A stretch of 64,000 bases of DNA from Mycobacterium marseillense (GCF_010731675.1 NZ_AP022584.1:3224001-3288000), one strand, 5' to 3'. Counted from the stretch's first letter, positions 1 to 10,986 are shown. The notes: a model not told the origin generated them from the sequence alone. Program-made: numbers and translations.

Positions 1-29
1 GGGGACCGGGCTTTTTCGTAATGCGGGAC

Positions 30-1715
<1,686 letters not shown>

Positions 1716-1802
1716 TCATTGGACGCTGTGGCCGGGTGCAGTGCCCGCGACGGACGGCCTTGGGTGTCCCCGCTGACGCGGCCCAGGCCTCACCGTCCCG
1801 AC

Positions 1803-1829
1803 CTAGCACTCACTGGTCGCGAGTGCCAA
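1803..1829. promoter_or_regulatory. CIRCE operator 1 (HrcA site) upstream of groEL2
   Basis: The arms CTAGCACTC and GAGTGCCAA are separated by 9 bases, which matches the TTAGCACTC-N9-GAGTGCTAA CIRCE consensus with only outer-base deviations. The element lies about 150 bases upstream of the groEL2 start and is the proximal of two copies. HrcA repression of groE through CIRCE is established in actinobacteria; its action here is inferred from the site. Confidence 0.9.
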
Positions 1830-1836
1830 GTCATTC

Positions 1837-1863
1837 TTAGCACTCGCCTATGCCGAGTGCAAG
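1837..1863. promoter_or_regulatory. CIRCE operator 2 (HrcA site) upstream of groEL2
   Basis: The arms TTAGCACTC and GAGTGCAAG have a 9-base spacer, so the left arm matches the CIRCE consensus exactly. The centres of the two CIRCE copies are 34 bases apart, about three helical turns, which would place two HrcA dimers on the same DNA face. The distal copy nearly abuts the stop codon of the upstream M24 peptidase gene. Confidence 0.9.
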
Positions 1864-1888
1864 AAGAAGGCCCGACGAAGCGGCCCGC

Positions 1889-2581
1889 TCAGGGCAGGTC
1901 GAGCAGCTGCTCGTAGAAGCCGCCGAAGCCGCGCTCGCGGTCGACGAGATGGATTTCGAGGATCCAGTGGCAGACGCGCCCGCGCGGGTCTGTGCGCCGC
2001 ATCGGCTTGTCCGAGCCGGGCATGATGTACCACTCGATGCCGGGGCCGGCGATCTTCTTGTGCGGGAACTCCCCCACCAGGTGACCGGCGATGCGGCTGG
2101 CCCAGTCGAAACCCTCCGCGCGGGCCACCCCGACGGTGAAGTCGAACAGCTCGGCGCCGGTCACATCGGGATGGCCGGCGAAGTAGTCGCGCCCGGCCTG
2201 CCACACCCGCGGCAGCGCATCGCGGACGGCCTTCTTGTGCGGGTCGTCGCCCAGCAGGAACGTCCGGCCGAAGTCGGCCTCCCACTCCTCGAAGATGGGC
2301 CCCAGGTCGAGGAAGACGATGTCGTTGTCGACGATCAGCCGGTCCGGCGGGCGCTCGTGGAACGGTTGCAACGTGTTCTCCCCGGCGCGCACGATCCGCC
2401 GATGCCAGTGCCGGGTCACCCCGAACATCTCGCCGGCGAGATCGTGGATCTCATCGGAGAGTTGCTTCTCGCCGATCCCGGGGCGAATCATGGCCCGCCG
2501 CTCGATTTCGTCGAACAGTTCCGCCGCTTTGCGTTCGGCGTCCAGCAGCCGTTCCACGCGCACTTCCTCCGCGGCCTCCAT
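1889..2581 (-). CDS. M24 family metallopeptidase (Xaa-Pro peptidase / creatinase fold)
   Basis: Cytosolic pita-bread-fold metallopeptidase of 230 residues, shorter than full aminopeptidase P because only the catalytic domain is present. The metal-ligand pattern is visible in order: an Asp in VFLDLGP (near 93), an Asp in ADFGRTF (near 104), a His in GHLVGEFPH (near 170), a Glu in ILEIH and a Glu near the C-terminus in GGFYEQ. The ATG at 2581 is the only sensible start. It is divergent from the cupin gene with a 29-base gap, so the two may share a control region. It sits between groEL2 and the Rv0439c homologue, where M. tuberculosis has no gene that I recall. Substrate unknown. Confidence 0.8.
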   Translation of the reverse strand: MEAAEEVRVERLLDAERKAAELFDEIERRAMIRPGIGEKQLSDEIHDLAGEMFGVTRHWHRRIVRAGENTLQPFHERPPDRLIVDNDIVFLDLGPIFEEWEADFGRTFLLGDDPHKKAVRDALPRVWQAGRDYFAGHPDVTGAELFDFTVGVARAEGFDWASRIAGHLVGEFPHKKIAGPGIEWYIMPGSDKPMRRTDPRGRVCHWILEIHLVDRERGFGGFYEQLLDLP

Positions 2582-2610
2582 TCCCGCGATGCTATGCGCA
2601 CACTGGAGCC

Positions 2611-3102
2611 ATGTCCCTCGTCGTGCCGCCCTACCCGCCGGCCCGCTACACCAAGGAAGAGCCGGAGATCAGCGCCTGGCTCAAGCGCGCTGACGAACCT
2701 CCCGACTACGAGACCTCCGGGGTCCGCTACCACTATTTGGCCAACCAACGGGACACCGCCGGCGATTACGGGCTGTACCGGGTCGACATCGCGCCGGCCG
2801 GCGGCGGACCCCCGGCCCACTTCCACCGGGCCATGTCGGAGGCCTTCTTCGTGCTCTCCGGGACGATGAAGCTCTACGACGGCACCGAGTGGGCCGACGG
2901 CCACCAGGGCGACTTCCTCTACGTCCCGCCCGGCGGCGTCCACGGTTTCCGCAACGAGGCCGACGAGCCGGCGTCCATCCTGATGCTGTTCGCGCCCGGC
3001 GCCCCCCGCGAGGCCTACTTCGAAGGGTTCGCGGCGCTGGCCGACCTGACCGACGAGGAACGCCGGGAGTGGTTCGTCCGCCACGACAACTACTGGGTCT
3101 GA
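2611..3102 (+). CDS. Cupin-domain protein
   Basis: A 163-residue single-domain cupin. The first cupin motif is present as PAHFHRAMSEAFFVLSG (residues about 70-86), with two His and a Glu as likely metal ligands. The second motif, GDFLYVPPGGVHGFRN, supplies the last His (about 105-121). The C-terminal 30 residues form a charged helix ending in DNYWV. It is small, soluble and without a signal peptide. It is divergent from the M24 peptidase and upstream of an SDR gene. The enzyme activity (dioxygenase, isomerase or binding protein) cannot be told from the fold. Confidence 0.8.
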   Translation: MSLVVPPYPPARYTKEEPEISAWLKRADEPPDYETSGVRYHYLANQRDTAGDYGLYRVDIAPAGGGPPAHFHRAMSEAFFVLSGTMKLYDGTEWADGHQGDFLYVPPGGVHGFRNEADEPASILMLFAPGAPREAYFEGFAALADLTDEERREWFVRHDNYWV

Positions 3103-3174
3103 CCGCTCAGGTCGCCGTTCACTAGCGCCTCGCCCACCCGGCGGCGTCCGGTCCGGATGAGTATGTTTTGGGCC

Positions 3175-4125
3175 ATGGCTTCCAACGACAAAGAGAACCG
3201 CATCTGGTCGGACGCCGACGTCCCGGATCAGAGCGGGCGCGTCGCCGTCATCACCGGCGCCAACACCGGCATCGGGTATGAGGCGGCCGCCGTGCTGGCC
3301 CACCGCGGCGCCCACGTCGTGCTCGCGGTGCGCGACCTCGAGAAGGGCAATGCGGCGCTGTCGCGCATCGTCGCCGCCGGGAGCCAAGGCTCCCGAGAAG
3401 TCAATGTCACGCTGCAGCAGCTGGACCTGACTTCGCTGGACTCGGTGCGCTCGGCCGCCGACGCGTTGCGGGCGGCCTACCCGCGCATCGACCTGCTGAT
3501 CAACAACGCCGGGGTGATGTGGACGCCCAAGCAGGTCACCGCGGACGGATTCGAATTGCAGTTCGGTACCAACCATCTGGGCCACTTCGCGCTGACCGGA
3601 TTGCTGCTCGACCACCTGCTCCCCGTGCTGGGCTCGCGGGTGGTGACCATCAGCAGCCTCGGCCACCGGCTGCGCGCCGCGATCCACTTCGACGACTTGC
3701 AGTGGGAACGCCGCTATGACCGGATCGCGGCCTACGGGCAGTCCAAGCTGGCCAACCTGCTGTTCACCTACGAGTTGCAGCGCCGGCTGGCGGCCACGCC
3801 CGACGCGAAGACGATCGCCGTCGCCGCGCACCCCGGCGGCTCCAACACCGAGCTGACCCGCAACATGCCGGCGATCTTCCGGCCCGCCGCCGCGGCGCTG
3901 GGCCCGGTGCTGTTCCAGAGCGCGGCAATGGGTGCGCTGCCGACGTTGCGGGCCGCCACCGATCCGGACGTCCAGGGTGGGCAGTACTTCGGTCCGGACG
4001 GCTTCCTCGAACAGCGTGGCCACCCGAAGCTCGTCAAGTCCAGCGCCCAGTCCCACGACGCGGAACTGCAACGCCGGCTGTGGGCGGTCTCCGAAGAGCT
4101 CACCGGCGTCAGCTTCCCGGTCTGA
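3175..4125 (+). CDS. Short-chain dehydrogenase/reductase (Rv0439c-like)
   Basis: NAD(P)-dependent oxidoreductase of 316 residues. It has the cofactor motif TGANTGIG near residue 28, NNAG near 105 and the catalytic YGQSK near 185. The closest family is the retinol-dehydrogenase-like classical SDRs common in mycobacteria. The start at MASNDKEN (3175) is preferred; in-frame ATGs at 3157 and 3163 would add up to six residues. The gene is immediately upstream of moeA2 on the same strand, as in M. tuberculosis, so the two may be cotranscribed, but no functional link with molybdopterin synthesis is evident. Substrate unknown. Confidence 0.88.
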   Translation: MASNDKENRIWSDADVPDQSGRVAVITGANTGIGYEAAAVLAHRGAHVVLAVRDLEKGNAALSRIVAAGSQGSREVNVTLQQLDLTSLDSVRSAADALRAAYPRIDLLINNAGVMWTPKQVTADGFELQFGTNHLGHFALTGLLLDHLLPVLGSRVVTISSLGHRLRAAIHFDDLQWERRYDRIAAYGQSKLANLLFTYELQRRLAATPDAKTIAVAAHPGGSNTELTRNMPAIFRPAAAALGPVLFQSAAMGALPTLRAATDPDVQGGQYFGPDGFLEQRGHPKLVKSSAQSHDAELQRRLWAVSEELTGVSFPV

Positions 4126-4144
4126 CGCGCGGATAATGGCCCCG

Positions 4145-5350
4145 ATGCGATCAGTCGCGGAACATCAGCGCGTTGTCACCGATTTGATTCGTTCGCGGCC
4201 GCCGGTCTCGGTCGCGCTGCACGACGCCCAGGGCCTGGTCCTGGCCGAGGACGTGGTCGCCGAACTGGCGCTGCCGGTCTTCGACAACTCCGCGATGGAC
4301 GGGTACGCGGTGCGCGCCGAGGACACGTCGTCCGCGACGCCGGAACACCCGGTGGTATTGCCGGTCGCCGAGGACATTCCGGCCGGGCGCATCGACGAGC
4401 TGACGCTGCAACCCGGTACGGCGCACCGGATCATGACGGGGGCTCCGCTGCCCGCGGGTGCGACGGCGATCGTTCCGGTCGAGGCCACCGACGGCGGGGT
4501 GGACGTCGTGTCGATCCGCGAGCCCCGCGAGGCCGGCAAGCACATCCGGCGGGCGGGTGAGGACGTCGCCCCGGGCACCACCGTGTTGCGCCGTGGCCAG
4601 GTCGTGTCACCGGCGGTGCTCGGCTTGGCCGCCGCGCTGGGGATCGCGGAGTTGCCGGTGATCCCACGCCAGCGGGTGCTGGTGATCTCGACCGGATCGG
4701 AGCTGGTGACGCCGGGCACCGCGCTGCAGCCCGGGCAGATCTACGAGTCCAACTCGATCATGCTGGCGGGGGCGGTCCGGGATGCGGGCGCCGAGCTGGT
4801 CGCCGTAGCGACCGCCGAAGACGATGTGGCCCAATTCAGTTCGATCATCGACCGGTATGCGGGCGATTCCGATTTGATCATCACCAGCGGCGGTGTCAGC
4901 GCCGGCGCCTACGAGGTGGTCAAGGACGCCTTCGGACGCGAGGGCGACCAGGGCGTGGAATTCGTCAAGGTGGCCATGCAGCCCGGAATGCCGCAGGGCG
5001 TCGGCCGGGTGGCCGGCGCGACGATCGTCACGCTGCCCGGCAACCCGGTCAGCGCGCTGGTGTCCTTCGAGGTGTTCATCCGGCCCGCGCTGCGCACTGC
5101 CATGGGCCTGCCGGACCCGGAACGCCCGCACCGGTCCGCCGTCCTGGCCGAGTCGCTGACCTCGCCGCGGGGTAAGCGGCAGTTCCGGCGCGCGGTGCTC
5201 AGCGACGACGCGAGCTCGGTCACCAGCTACGGCCCACCGGCGTCGCATCACCTGCGCTGGCTGGCGTCGGCGAACGGGCTGCTCGACATCCCCGAAGACG
5301 TCGTCGACGTGCCCGAGGGAACGCAGCTGCAGGTCTGGGATCTGCGCTAG
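4145..5350 (+). CDS. moeA2: Molybdopterin molybdenumtransferase MoeA2
   Basis: Inserts molybdate into adenylylated molybdopterin, the last step of Mo-cofactor synthesis. The product of 401 residues has the MoeA signature VFDNSAMDGYAVRAED near residue 45. The molybdopterin-binding domain is visible as TGSEL and ITSGGVSAGAYE (about 215-260), followed by LPGNPVSA. The start at MRSVAEHQRVV (4145) matches the M. tuberculosis MoeA2 N-terminus; an ATG at 4136 would add three residues. It follows the SDR gene with a 19-base gap. The 3' end is convergent with the MFS gene. No other moa/moe genes are present in the window. Confidence 0.95.
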   Translation: MRSVAEHQRVVTDLIRSRPPVSVALHDAQGLVLAEDVVAELALPVFDNSAMDGYAVRAEDTSSATPEHPVVLPVAEDIPAGRIDELTLQPGTAHRIMTGAPLPAGATAIVPVEATDGGVDVVSIREPREAGKHIRRAGEDVAPGTTVLRRGQVVSPAVLGLAAALGIAELPVIPRQRVLVISTGSELVTPGTALQPGQIYESNSIMLAGAVRDAGAELVAVATAEDDVAQFSSIIDRYAGDSDLIITSGGVSAGAYEVVKDAFGREGDQGVEFVKVAMQPGMPQGVGRVAGATIVTLPGNPVSALVSFEVFIRPALRTAMGLPDPERPHRSAVLAESLTSPRGKRQFRRAVLSDDASSVTSYGPPASHHLRWLASANGLLDIPEDVVDVPEGTQLQVWDLR

Positions 5351-5370
5351 CGGGCAATCGGGCTCAGCAC

Positions 5371-6585
5371 TCAGGCCGCGGGTGTCGCCACGTCCCGGTG
5401 GAATTCGTCGGCCTTGTCGAAGGCCGGGGTGTAGCGGATCGCGATGCCGACGATCGACATCATCACCGGGATGGTGACCAGGGCCGCCGACAACCCCACC
5501 CACCCGGACAGGTGACCGATCAGCGGCGGGCCGAGCAGGTAGCCCAGCCAACCGGTCGCCGCCACGATGGCGATCGCCGATCCCGCTTCGCTCGCGCCGT
5601 AGGCCGCGCTGAACGCGGTGGGCACCAGCAGCGCCGCACCGATGCCCAACGCGGCGAAACCGAGCACGCTGAGGCTTACGTTGGCGGTCGCCAGGGCCAC
5701 GCTCATGCCCACGACGGCCACCAGCGCCAAAGCCGGGAGCAGCCGGCGACTGGGGAGCCGCGCGTGCAGCCGGGGCGCGCCGAACCGGGTGATCACCATC
5801 GTCAGCGTGTAGGCCGCGTAGCTCAACGCCGAGACGCTCGGGCCCGCGCCGACGACGTTGCGCAGGTAGTTGGCCGACCAGTCGGTGGCCGCCCCCTCGC
5901 ACAGAAACGACGCGAAGGAGACCGCGGCCAGGATCGCCACCGTCGGCGTCATCCAGGCCCGCCTGCCCTGGGCCGGTCCCGACGACGCGTCGGAGTCATC
6001 GGCCGCATCGGGGATCAGGCGACGGGTCAGCGCTACGACCACCACCAGCACGACCGCCCCGAGGACCGTCAGTTGCGCGGTCAGACCAATGCCCGCGCCG
6101 ACGCACCCCGCGCCGATGACGGCGCCGACCAGCGTCCCAACGCTCCACATGCCGTGAAACCTCGCCATGATCGGCGCCCGGGCGGCCCGCTCGACCGTCG
6201 CGGCCTGGGTGTTCATCGCGACGTCCAGCGCGCCCTGGAACGTCCCCCACAACGCCAGCGCGCCGAACAGTGCGGGCCCGGATCTGGCCAGGCCGACCGT
6301 CGTCCCCGCGGCCGCATAGCCGGCGACCATGACCGGGATCAGCCGGTGGCTGCCCCACCGGCGCAGCGCCCAGTGGCTGAGGAGCGTGGCCACCACCGAT
6401 CCCAGCGGCGCGCCGAACAGCGCCGTGCCCAGCGCCGCGTCGGAGAGGCCCAGCTCGGCCTTGACCCGCGGAATGTGGGCGGCCCACGACGAAAACACCA
6501 GACCGTGGGCGACGAATGCGGCAGTGACACCGCGTTTCGCCTGACGCACCGGTGTCGCCCGCCGATCAGCACTGTGCGGTTGCAT
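5371..6585 (-). CDS. Major facilitator superfamily transporter
   Basis: Integral membrane permease of 404 residues with about twelve hydrophobic segments and a loop rich in Asp, Ser and Gly near the middle (DAADDSDASSGPAQG), consistent with two six-helix halves. The A-type start segment WAAHIPRVKAELGLSDAALG is typical of the YbjJ-like / inner-membrane MFS subfamily. I chose the ATG at 6585 (MQPHSADRR) over 6657, because the upstream extension would overlap the divergent psd promoter and start. The gene is inserted between moeA2 and psd, which are adjacent in M. tuberculosis. Substrate unknown; sugar or drug export is possible. Confidence 0.85.
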   Translation of the reverse strand: MQPHSADRRATPVRQAKRGVTAAFVAHGLVFSSWAAHIPRVKAELGLSDAALGTALFGAPLGSVVATLLSHWALRRWGSHRLIPVMVAGYAAAGTTVGLARSGPALFGALALWGTFQGALDVAMNTQAATVERAARAPIMARFHGMWSVGTLVGAVIGAGCVGAGIGLTAQLTVLGAVVLVVVVALTRRLIPDAADDSDASSGPAQGRRAWMTPTVAILAAVSFASFLCEGAATDWSANYLRNVVGAGPSVSALSYAAYTLTMVITRFGAPRLHARLPSRRLLPALALVAVVGMSVALATANVSLSVLGFAALGIGAALLVPTAFSAAYGASEAGSAIAIVAATGWLGYLLGPPLIGHLSGWVGLSAALVTIPVMMSIVGIAIRYTPAFDKADEFHRDVATPAA

Positions 6586-6650
6586 GTCGATGGTCAACGT
6601 TCCCTCTGCGGGCGTCCACGAATCAACCGCGGGCTCCGTAAGATGGCCGC

Positions 6651-7373
6651 GTGGCACGACGCCCTCGCACTATTGGCCCCACGGCTTCGGACCCGGGCTT
6701 CAGCCCCCAACACGCGCTGGGGCTGGTGCGCTCCGCCATCCCGCCGGTGCACCCGGCCGGGCGCCCGTTCATCGGCGCCGGGCTGGCGCTGGCCCTGGCG
6801 GGCCGCCGGCACCGCTGGGTGCGACGGGCGGGCCTGCTGGTGGCCGGGGCCTGCGCGGGGTTCTTTCGGCATCCGCCCCGGGTGCCACCAACCCGGCCCG
6901 GGGCCATCGTCGCCCCCGCCGACGGAGAGATCTGCGTGATCGACTTCGCCACGCCGCCCGCCGAACTCGGCATGGGCGACGCGGCGCTACCGCGCGTCAG
7001 CATCTTCCTGTCTCTGCTGGACGCCCACGTGCAGCGCGCACCGGTCAGCGGCGAGGTGGTCGCCATGCAGCACCGGCCGGGCCGCTTCGGGTCGGCCGAC
7101 CTGGCCGCCGCGAGCACCGAAAACGAACGCACCAGCTTGCACATCCGCACCCCGAGCGGGGCCGACGTGGTCGCGGTCCAGGTCGCCGGGCTGCTGGCCC
7201 GGCGCATCATCTGCGACGCGCACGTCGGGGACAAGTTGTCGATCGGTGACACCTACGGGCTGATCCGGTTCGGCTCCCGGCTCGATACCTACCTGCCGCC
7301 CGGCTGCGAACCGCTGGTGAAAGTCGGCCAGCGCGCGATCGCCGGCGAGACCGTCCTGGCCGAGCTGCCATGA
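6651..7373 (+). CDS. psd: Phosphatidylserine decarboxylase proenzyme
   Basis: Converts phosphatidylserine to phosphatidylethanolamine at the membrane. The 240-residue product belongs to the short archaeal/actinobacterial PSD-A type. The pyruvoyl-forming processing site is RFGS near residue 207 (Gly-Ser cleavage), and the conserved HVQRAPVSG segment lies near 125. N-terminal hydrophobic stretches suit membrane association. The start is GTG at 6651; an ATG at 6643 is out of frame. It is the first gene of a coupled operon: its stop overlaps the pssA ATG (ATGA), so the product and its substrate-forming enzyme are made together. Confidence 0.96.
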   Translation: MARRPRTIGPTASDPGFSPQHALGLVRSAIPPVHPAGRPFIGAGLALALAGRRHRWVRRAGLLVAGACAGFFRHPPRVPPTRPGAIVAPADGEICVIDFATPPAELGMGDAALPRVSIFLSLLDAHVQRAPVSGEVVAMQHRPGRFGSADLAAASTENERTSLHIRTPSGADVVAVQVAGLLARRIICDAHVGDKLSIGDTYGLIRFGSRLDTYLPPGCEPLVKVGQRAIAGETVLAELP

Positions 7374-8230
7374 TCAGCAAGCCGCGCGGACGGGCGGTCA
7401 ATCTGCAGATCCTGCCCAGCGCGATGACGGTGCTCTCGGTGTGCGCGGGATTGACCTCGATCCGCTTCGCCCTCGAACACCAGCCCAAGGCCGCGATGGC
7501 GCTGATCGCGGCGGCGGCTATCCTCGACGGCCTGGACGGGCGGGTCGCGCGCATTCTGGACGCCCAGTCGCGAATGGGCGAGGAGATCGACTCGCTGGCC
7601 GACGCGGTGAACTTCGGCGTGACCCCGGCGATCGTGCTCTACGTGACGCTGCTGACCAGCTCGCCGGCCGGCTGGGTGGTGATTCTGCTCTACGCCGTCT
7701 GCGTCGTGTTGCGGCTGGCCCGGTTCAACGCGTTGCAGGACGACGGCAGCCAGCCCGCCTACACCCACGAATTCTTCGTCGGCATGCCCGCCCCGGCCGG
7801 CGCGATCTCGATGATCGGTTTGATCGGGCTCAAGCTGCAGTTCGGTGACGGCTGGTGGACCTCGCCGCTGTTCCTGTGCATCTGGATCACCGGAACGTCG
7901 ATCCTGATGGTCAGCAAGATCCCGATGCGCAAGATGCACGCGGTCGCGGTGCCGCCGAGTTGGGCCGCCCCGCTGCTGGCGATCCTGGCGATCTGCGCGG
8001 CGGCGGCGGTGCTGGCGCCCTACGTGTTGATCTGGGTGATCATCATCGCCTACCTATGCCACGTGCCGTTCGCGATCCGCAACCAGCGCTGGCTGGCCGC
8101 CCACCCCGAGGCCTGGGACGACGAACCCAAGCAGCGCCGCGCCACGCGCCGCGCGATCCGCCGGGCGCAGCCCAACCGCCGGTCGGTCGCGCGGCTGGGT
8201 CTTCGGAAGCCGGGCAGGCGCGTGCCGTGA
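7370..8230 (+). CDS. pssA: CDP-diacylglycerol--serine O-phosphatidyltransferase
   Basis: Makes phosphatidylserine from CDP-diacylglycerol and serine. This membrane protein of 286 residues has the CDP-alcohol phosphotransferase signature DGLDGRVAR...G...D...D (residues about 47-70: [23 protein letters not shown]), then several hydrophobic helices and a basic Arg-rich tail. The protein is close to M. tuberculosis PssA throughout. The start ATG overlaps the psd stop by four bases, and its own stop overlaps the GTG of the following ATPase gene, so the three genes form one translationally coupled unit. Confidence 0.97.
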   Translation: MISKPRGRAVNLQILPSAMTVLSVCAGLTSIRFALEHQPKAAMALIAAAAILDGLDGRVARILDAQSRMGEEIDSLADAVNFGVTPAIVLYVTLLTSSPAGWVVILLYAVCVVLRLARFNALQDDGSQPAYTHEFFVGMPAPAGAISMIGLIGLKLQFGDGWWTSPLFLCIWITGTSILMVSKIPMRKMHAVAVPPSWAAPLLAILAICAAAAVLAPYVLIWVIIIAYLCHVPFAIRNQRWLAAHPEAWDDEPKQRRATRRAIRRAQPNRRSVARLGLRKPGRRVP

Positions 8231-10389
8231 GTGACGGCTCGAGCCGCCAGCTCACCTTGACGGCTCGGCTGAACACCTCGGCCGTCGACTCCCGCCGCGG
8301 TGTCATCCGATTGCATCCGAGTGCCGTTGCCGCACTGGGGATTCGGGAGTGGGACGCGGTGTCGCTGATCGGGTCGCGGACGACGGCGGCAGTGGCGGGC
8401 CTGGCCGGACCGGGCACGCCGGTCGGCACCGTGCTGCTCGACGACGTGACGCTGTCGAACGCGGGACTGCGCGAGGGGTCCGCGGTGGTCGTCGGCGCGG
8501 TCACCGTCTACGGCGCGCGATCGGTGGCGCTGTCCGGCTCGGCGTTGGCCACCCAGTCGATCACGCCGGTCACGTTGCGCCAGGCCCTGCTCGGCAAGGT
8601 GGTCATGGTGGGCGACGCCGTGTCGCTGCTGCCCCGCGACCTGGGGCCGGGCACGTCAACGTCGGCAGCCACCCGCGCGCTGGCCACCGCGGTCGGCATC
8701 AGCTGGACCTCGGAGCTGCTGACGGTCACGGGGGTCGATCCCGAGGGCCCGGTCAGCGTGCAGCCCAACTCGTTGGTCACCTGGGGCACCGGCGGTATCG
8801 CGTCGGCGTCGCGGGTATCGGTCGAAGTCGCCCGGCCGGAGATGGTCGTCGAGGAGCTCAAAGGCACCCAGCCGCAGGCCGCCAAGCTCGTCGAATGGCT
8901 CAAGCTCGCGCTCGACGAACCGCACCTGCTCAAGACTTTGGGCGCCGGCACCAACCTTGGCGTGCTGGTGTCGGGCCCGGCCGGGGTGGGCAAGGTGACG
9001 CTGGTCCGCGCGGTCTGCGGCGATCGCCGGCTGGTCACGCTGGACGGCCCGGAGGTCGGGGCGCTGGCCGCCGAGGACCGGCTCAAGGCGGTGGCCTCGG
9101 CGGTGCAGACGGTGCGCGACGGCGGCGGCGTGCTGCTGATCACCGACGTCGACGCCCTGCTGCCGGCCACCGCCGACCCGGTGGCCTCCTTGATTCTGGG
9201 TGAGCTGCGCACCGCGGTCGCCAGCGAGGGCGTCGCGCTGATCGCCACTTCCGCGCGACCCGACCAGCTCGATGCCCGGCTGCGGGCGCCCGATCTGTGT
9301 GACCGCGAGCTGGGCCTGCCGCTGCCCGACGCCGCGACCCGCAAAGCGCTGCTGGAGTCACTGCTCAGAAACGTCCCCGCCGGCGGCCTTGATCTCGATG
9401 AGATCGCCTCGCGCACACCCGGTTTCGTCGTCGCCGACCTGGCGGCGCTGGTGCGGGAGGCGGCGCTTCGGGCGGCGTCGCGGGCCAGCGCCGACGGCCG
9501 GCCCCCCGAACTGACCCAGGAGGACCTGGCCGGCGCGCTGACCGTCATCAGGCCGCTGTCCCGCTCGGCCAGCGAGGAAGTGAGCGTCGGCGACATCACG
9601 CTCGAGGACGTCGGCGACATGGCCGAGGCCCGCCAAGCGCTGACCGAGGCCGTGTTGTGGCCGCTGCAGCACCCCGACACCTTCGCCCGGCTGGGCGTCG
9701 ACCCGCCGCGCGGGGTGCTGCTCTACGGCCCGCCCGGCTGCGGCAAGACCTTCGTCGTGCGCGCGCTGGCCAGCACCGGGCAGCTGTCGGTACACGCCGT
9801 CAAGGGCTCCGAGCTGATGGACAAGTGGGTGGGAAGTTCGGAAAAGGCTGTGCGCGAACTGTTTCGGCGCGCCCGGGACTCGGCGCCCTCGCTGGTCTTT
9901 CTCGACGAGGTGGACGCGCTGGCGCCGCGGCGCGGGCAGAGCTTCGATTCGGGCGTCACCGATCGGGTGGTGGCAGCGCTGCTGACCGAACTCGACGGCG
10001 TGGATCCGCTGCGCGACGTCGTCGTTCTGGGCGCCACCAACCGGCCGGATCTCATCGACCCCGCGCTGCTTCGTCCCGGCCGGCTGGAGCGACTGGTCTT
10101 CGTCGAACCTCCCGATGCCGCCGCGCGCCGCGACATCCTGCGCACCGCAGGCAAATCGGTGCCGCTGAGCGCCGACGTCGACCTCGACGAGGTGGCGGCC
10201 GGACTCGACGGCTACAGCGCCGCCGATTGTGTGGCGCTGCTGCGCGAAGCCGCATTGACGGCCATGCGCCGATCCCTCGATGCCACCGATGTGACGGCCG
10301 CCGACCTCGCGGCGGCCCGCGAAACCGTCCGTCCCTCCTTGGATCCCGCGCAGGTCGAGTCCCTACGGGCTTTCGCCAAAGCTGTTTAG
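8227..10389 (+). CDS. CDC48/VAT-like double AAA+ ATPase (Rv0435c homologue)
   Basis: A 720-residue protein with an N-terminal CDC48-N-like double-psi barrel region (about 1-210) followed by two AAA+ modules. The second module is intact: Walker A GPPGCGKT near 500, Walker B LVFLDEVDAL near 555 and an SRH ending in RPGRLE. The first is degenerate: Walker A reads GPAGVGKV (no Ser/Thr after Lys) and Walker B reads ITDVDAL (Glu lost). Start: the in-frame GTG at 8227 overlaps the pssA stop and gives a length like the M. tuberculosis protein; a longer upstream reading frame is shadow. Likely a hexameric unfoldase or segregase; the link to phospholipid synthesis is only genomic. Confidence 0.93.
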   Translation: MSDGSSRQLTLTARLNTSAVDSRRGVIRLHPSAVAALGIREWDAVSLIGSRTTAAVAGLAGPGTPVGTVLLDDVTLSNAGLREGSAVVVGAVTVYGARSVALSGSALATQSITPVTLRQALLGKVVMVGDAVSLLPRDLGPGTSTSAATRALATAVGISWTSELLTVTGVDPEGPVSVQPNSLVTWGTGGIASASRVSVEVARPEMVVEELKGTQPQAAKLVEWLKLALDEPHLLKTLGAGTNLGVLVSGPAGVGKVTLVRAVCGDRRLVTLDGPEVGALAAEDRLKAVASAVQTVRDGGGVLLITDVDALLPATADPVASLILGELRTAVASEGVALIATSARPDQLDARLRAPDLCDRELGLPLPDAATRKALLESLLRNVPAGGLDLDEIASRTPGFVVADLAALVREAALRAASRASADGRPPELTQEDLAGALTVIRPLSRSASEEVSVGDITLEDVGDMAEARQALTEAVLWPLQHPDTFARLGVDPPRGVLLYGPPGCGKTFVVRALASTGQLSVHAVKGSELMDKWVGSSEKAVRELFRRARDSAPSLVFLDEVDALAPRRGQSFDSGVTDRVVAALLTELDGVDPLRDVVVLGATNRPDLIDPALLRPGRLERLVFVEPPDAAARRDILRTAGKSVPLSADVDLDEVAAGLDGYSAADCVALLREAALTAMRRSLDATDVTAADLAAARETVRPSLDPAQVESLRAFAKAV

Positions 10390-10959
10390 CACGGCCAACG
10401 CCGCGCCGGCCACGTCCTTTTCCAGCCATGACGGCATCGGGTCGTCGTGGGCGTGGCGCCGCACCACCGCGTAGGGCAGGTCCGCGACCGCCCGCGCGAC
10501 GGCATCGATGGAGCGCGGCCTGGCGTTCCCGTACAGTTGCCGGGCCAACACCGCGATCCGCTCGGTCAGCGGGGCATTCATCGCGGTGAGCGTCCGCCGG
10601 AATGCCGCGTCGGGCTCGTCGTCGAGCAGGTCGCCCGGGCGGATCGTCAACAGCAGCCGCGCGTCCTCGGGCAGGGCGCGCGCGAAACCCACGGCCGCCA
10701 CGGCCATCGCCACGGCCGTATCCGCCGCGGTATCCCCATTCGCGGCCAGCGCCCGCGCCTGGAAGCGTTCCAACGCGCGCAGCCACGCCGCCGTCAGGAT
10801 GCCGTCGCGGTTGCCGAAGCGGTGATACAGCGTGCCCGCCGGTGCGCCACTGGTTTTCGCGATGGCGGCCACGCTCGCCGCGCGCGGCCCGCCGTCGAGG
10901 ACCAGCGCCCGGGCGGCGTCAAGGATCACATCGGTTTCATGCTTCCGCGGAGGGGCCAT
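10363..10959 (-). CDS. TetR family transcriptional regulator
   Basis: A 198-residue repressor-type protein. The N-terminal helix-turn-helix (residues about 10-55) contains the family-typical TLYHRFGNRDGILTAAWL recognition segment. The C-terminal ligand domain is unspecific. The 3' end overlaps the end of the AAA ATPase gene by 27 bases tail to tail. The start (ATG at 10959) faces the DUF2867-like gene across only 21 bases, so it most likely represses itself and that neighbour. Ligand unknown. Confidence 0.9.
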   Translation of the reverse strand: MAPPRKHETDVILDAARALVLDGGPRAASVAAIAKTSGAPAGTLYHRFGNRDGILTAAWLRALERFQARALAANGDTAADTAVAMAVAAVGFARALPEDARLLLTIRPGDLLDDEPDAAFRRTLTAMNAPLTERIAVLARQLYGNARPRSIDAVARAVADLPYAVVRRHAHDDPMPSWLEKDVAGAALAVLNSFGESP

Positions 10960-10974
10960 GATCTAGTACAGTCC

Positions 10975-10986
10975 TTCTATATGGAA
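10975..10986. promoter_or_regulatory. Possible TetR operator in the 10.97 kb divergent gap
   Basis: TTCTATATGGAA is a near-palindrome (10 of 12 positions symmetric) that straddles the start codon of the rightward gene in a 21-base divergent intergenic space. The location suits autoregulation by the TetR protein, but the element is short and AT-rich, so chance is possible. Confidence 0.3.
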
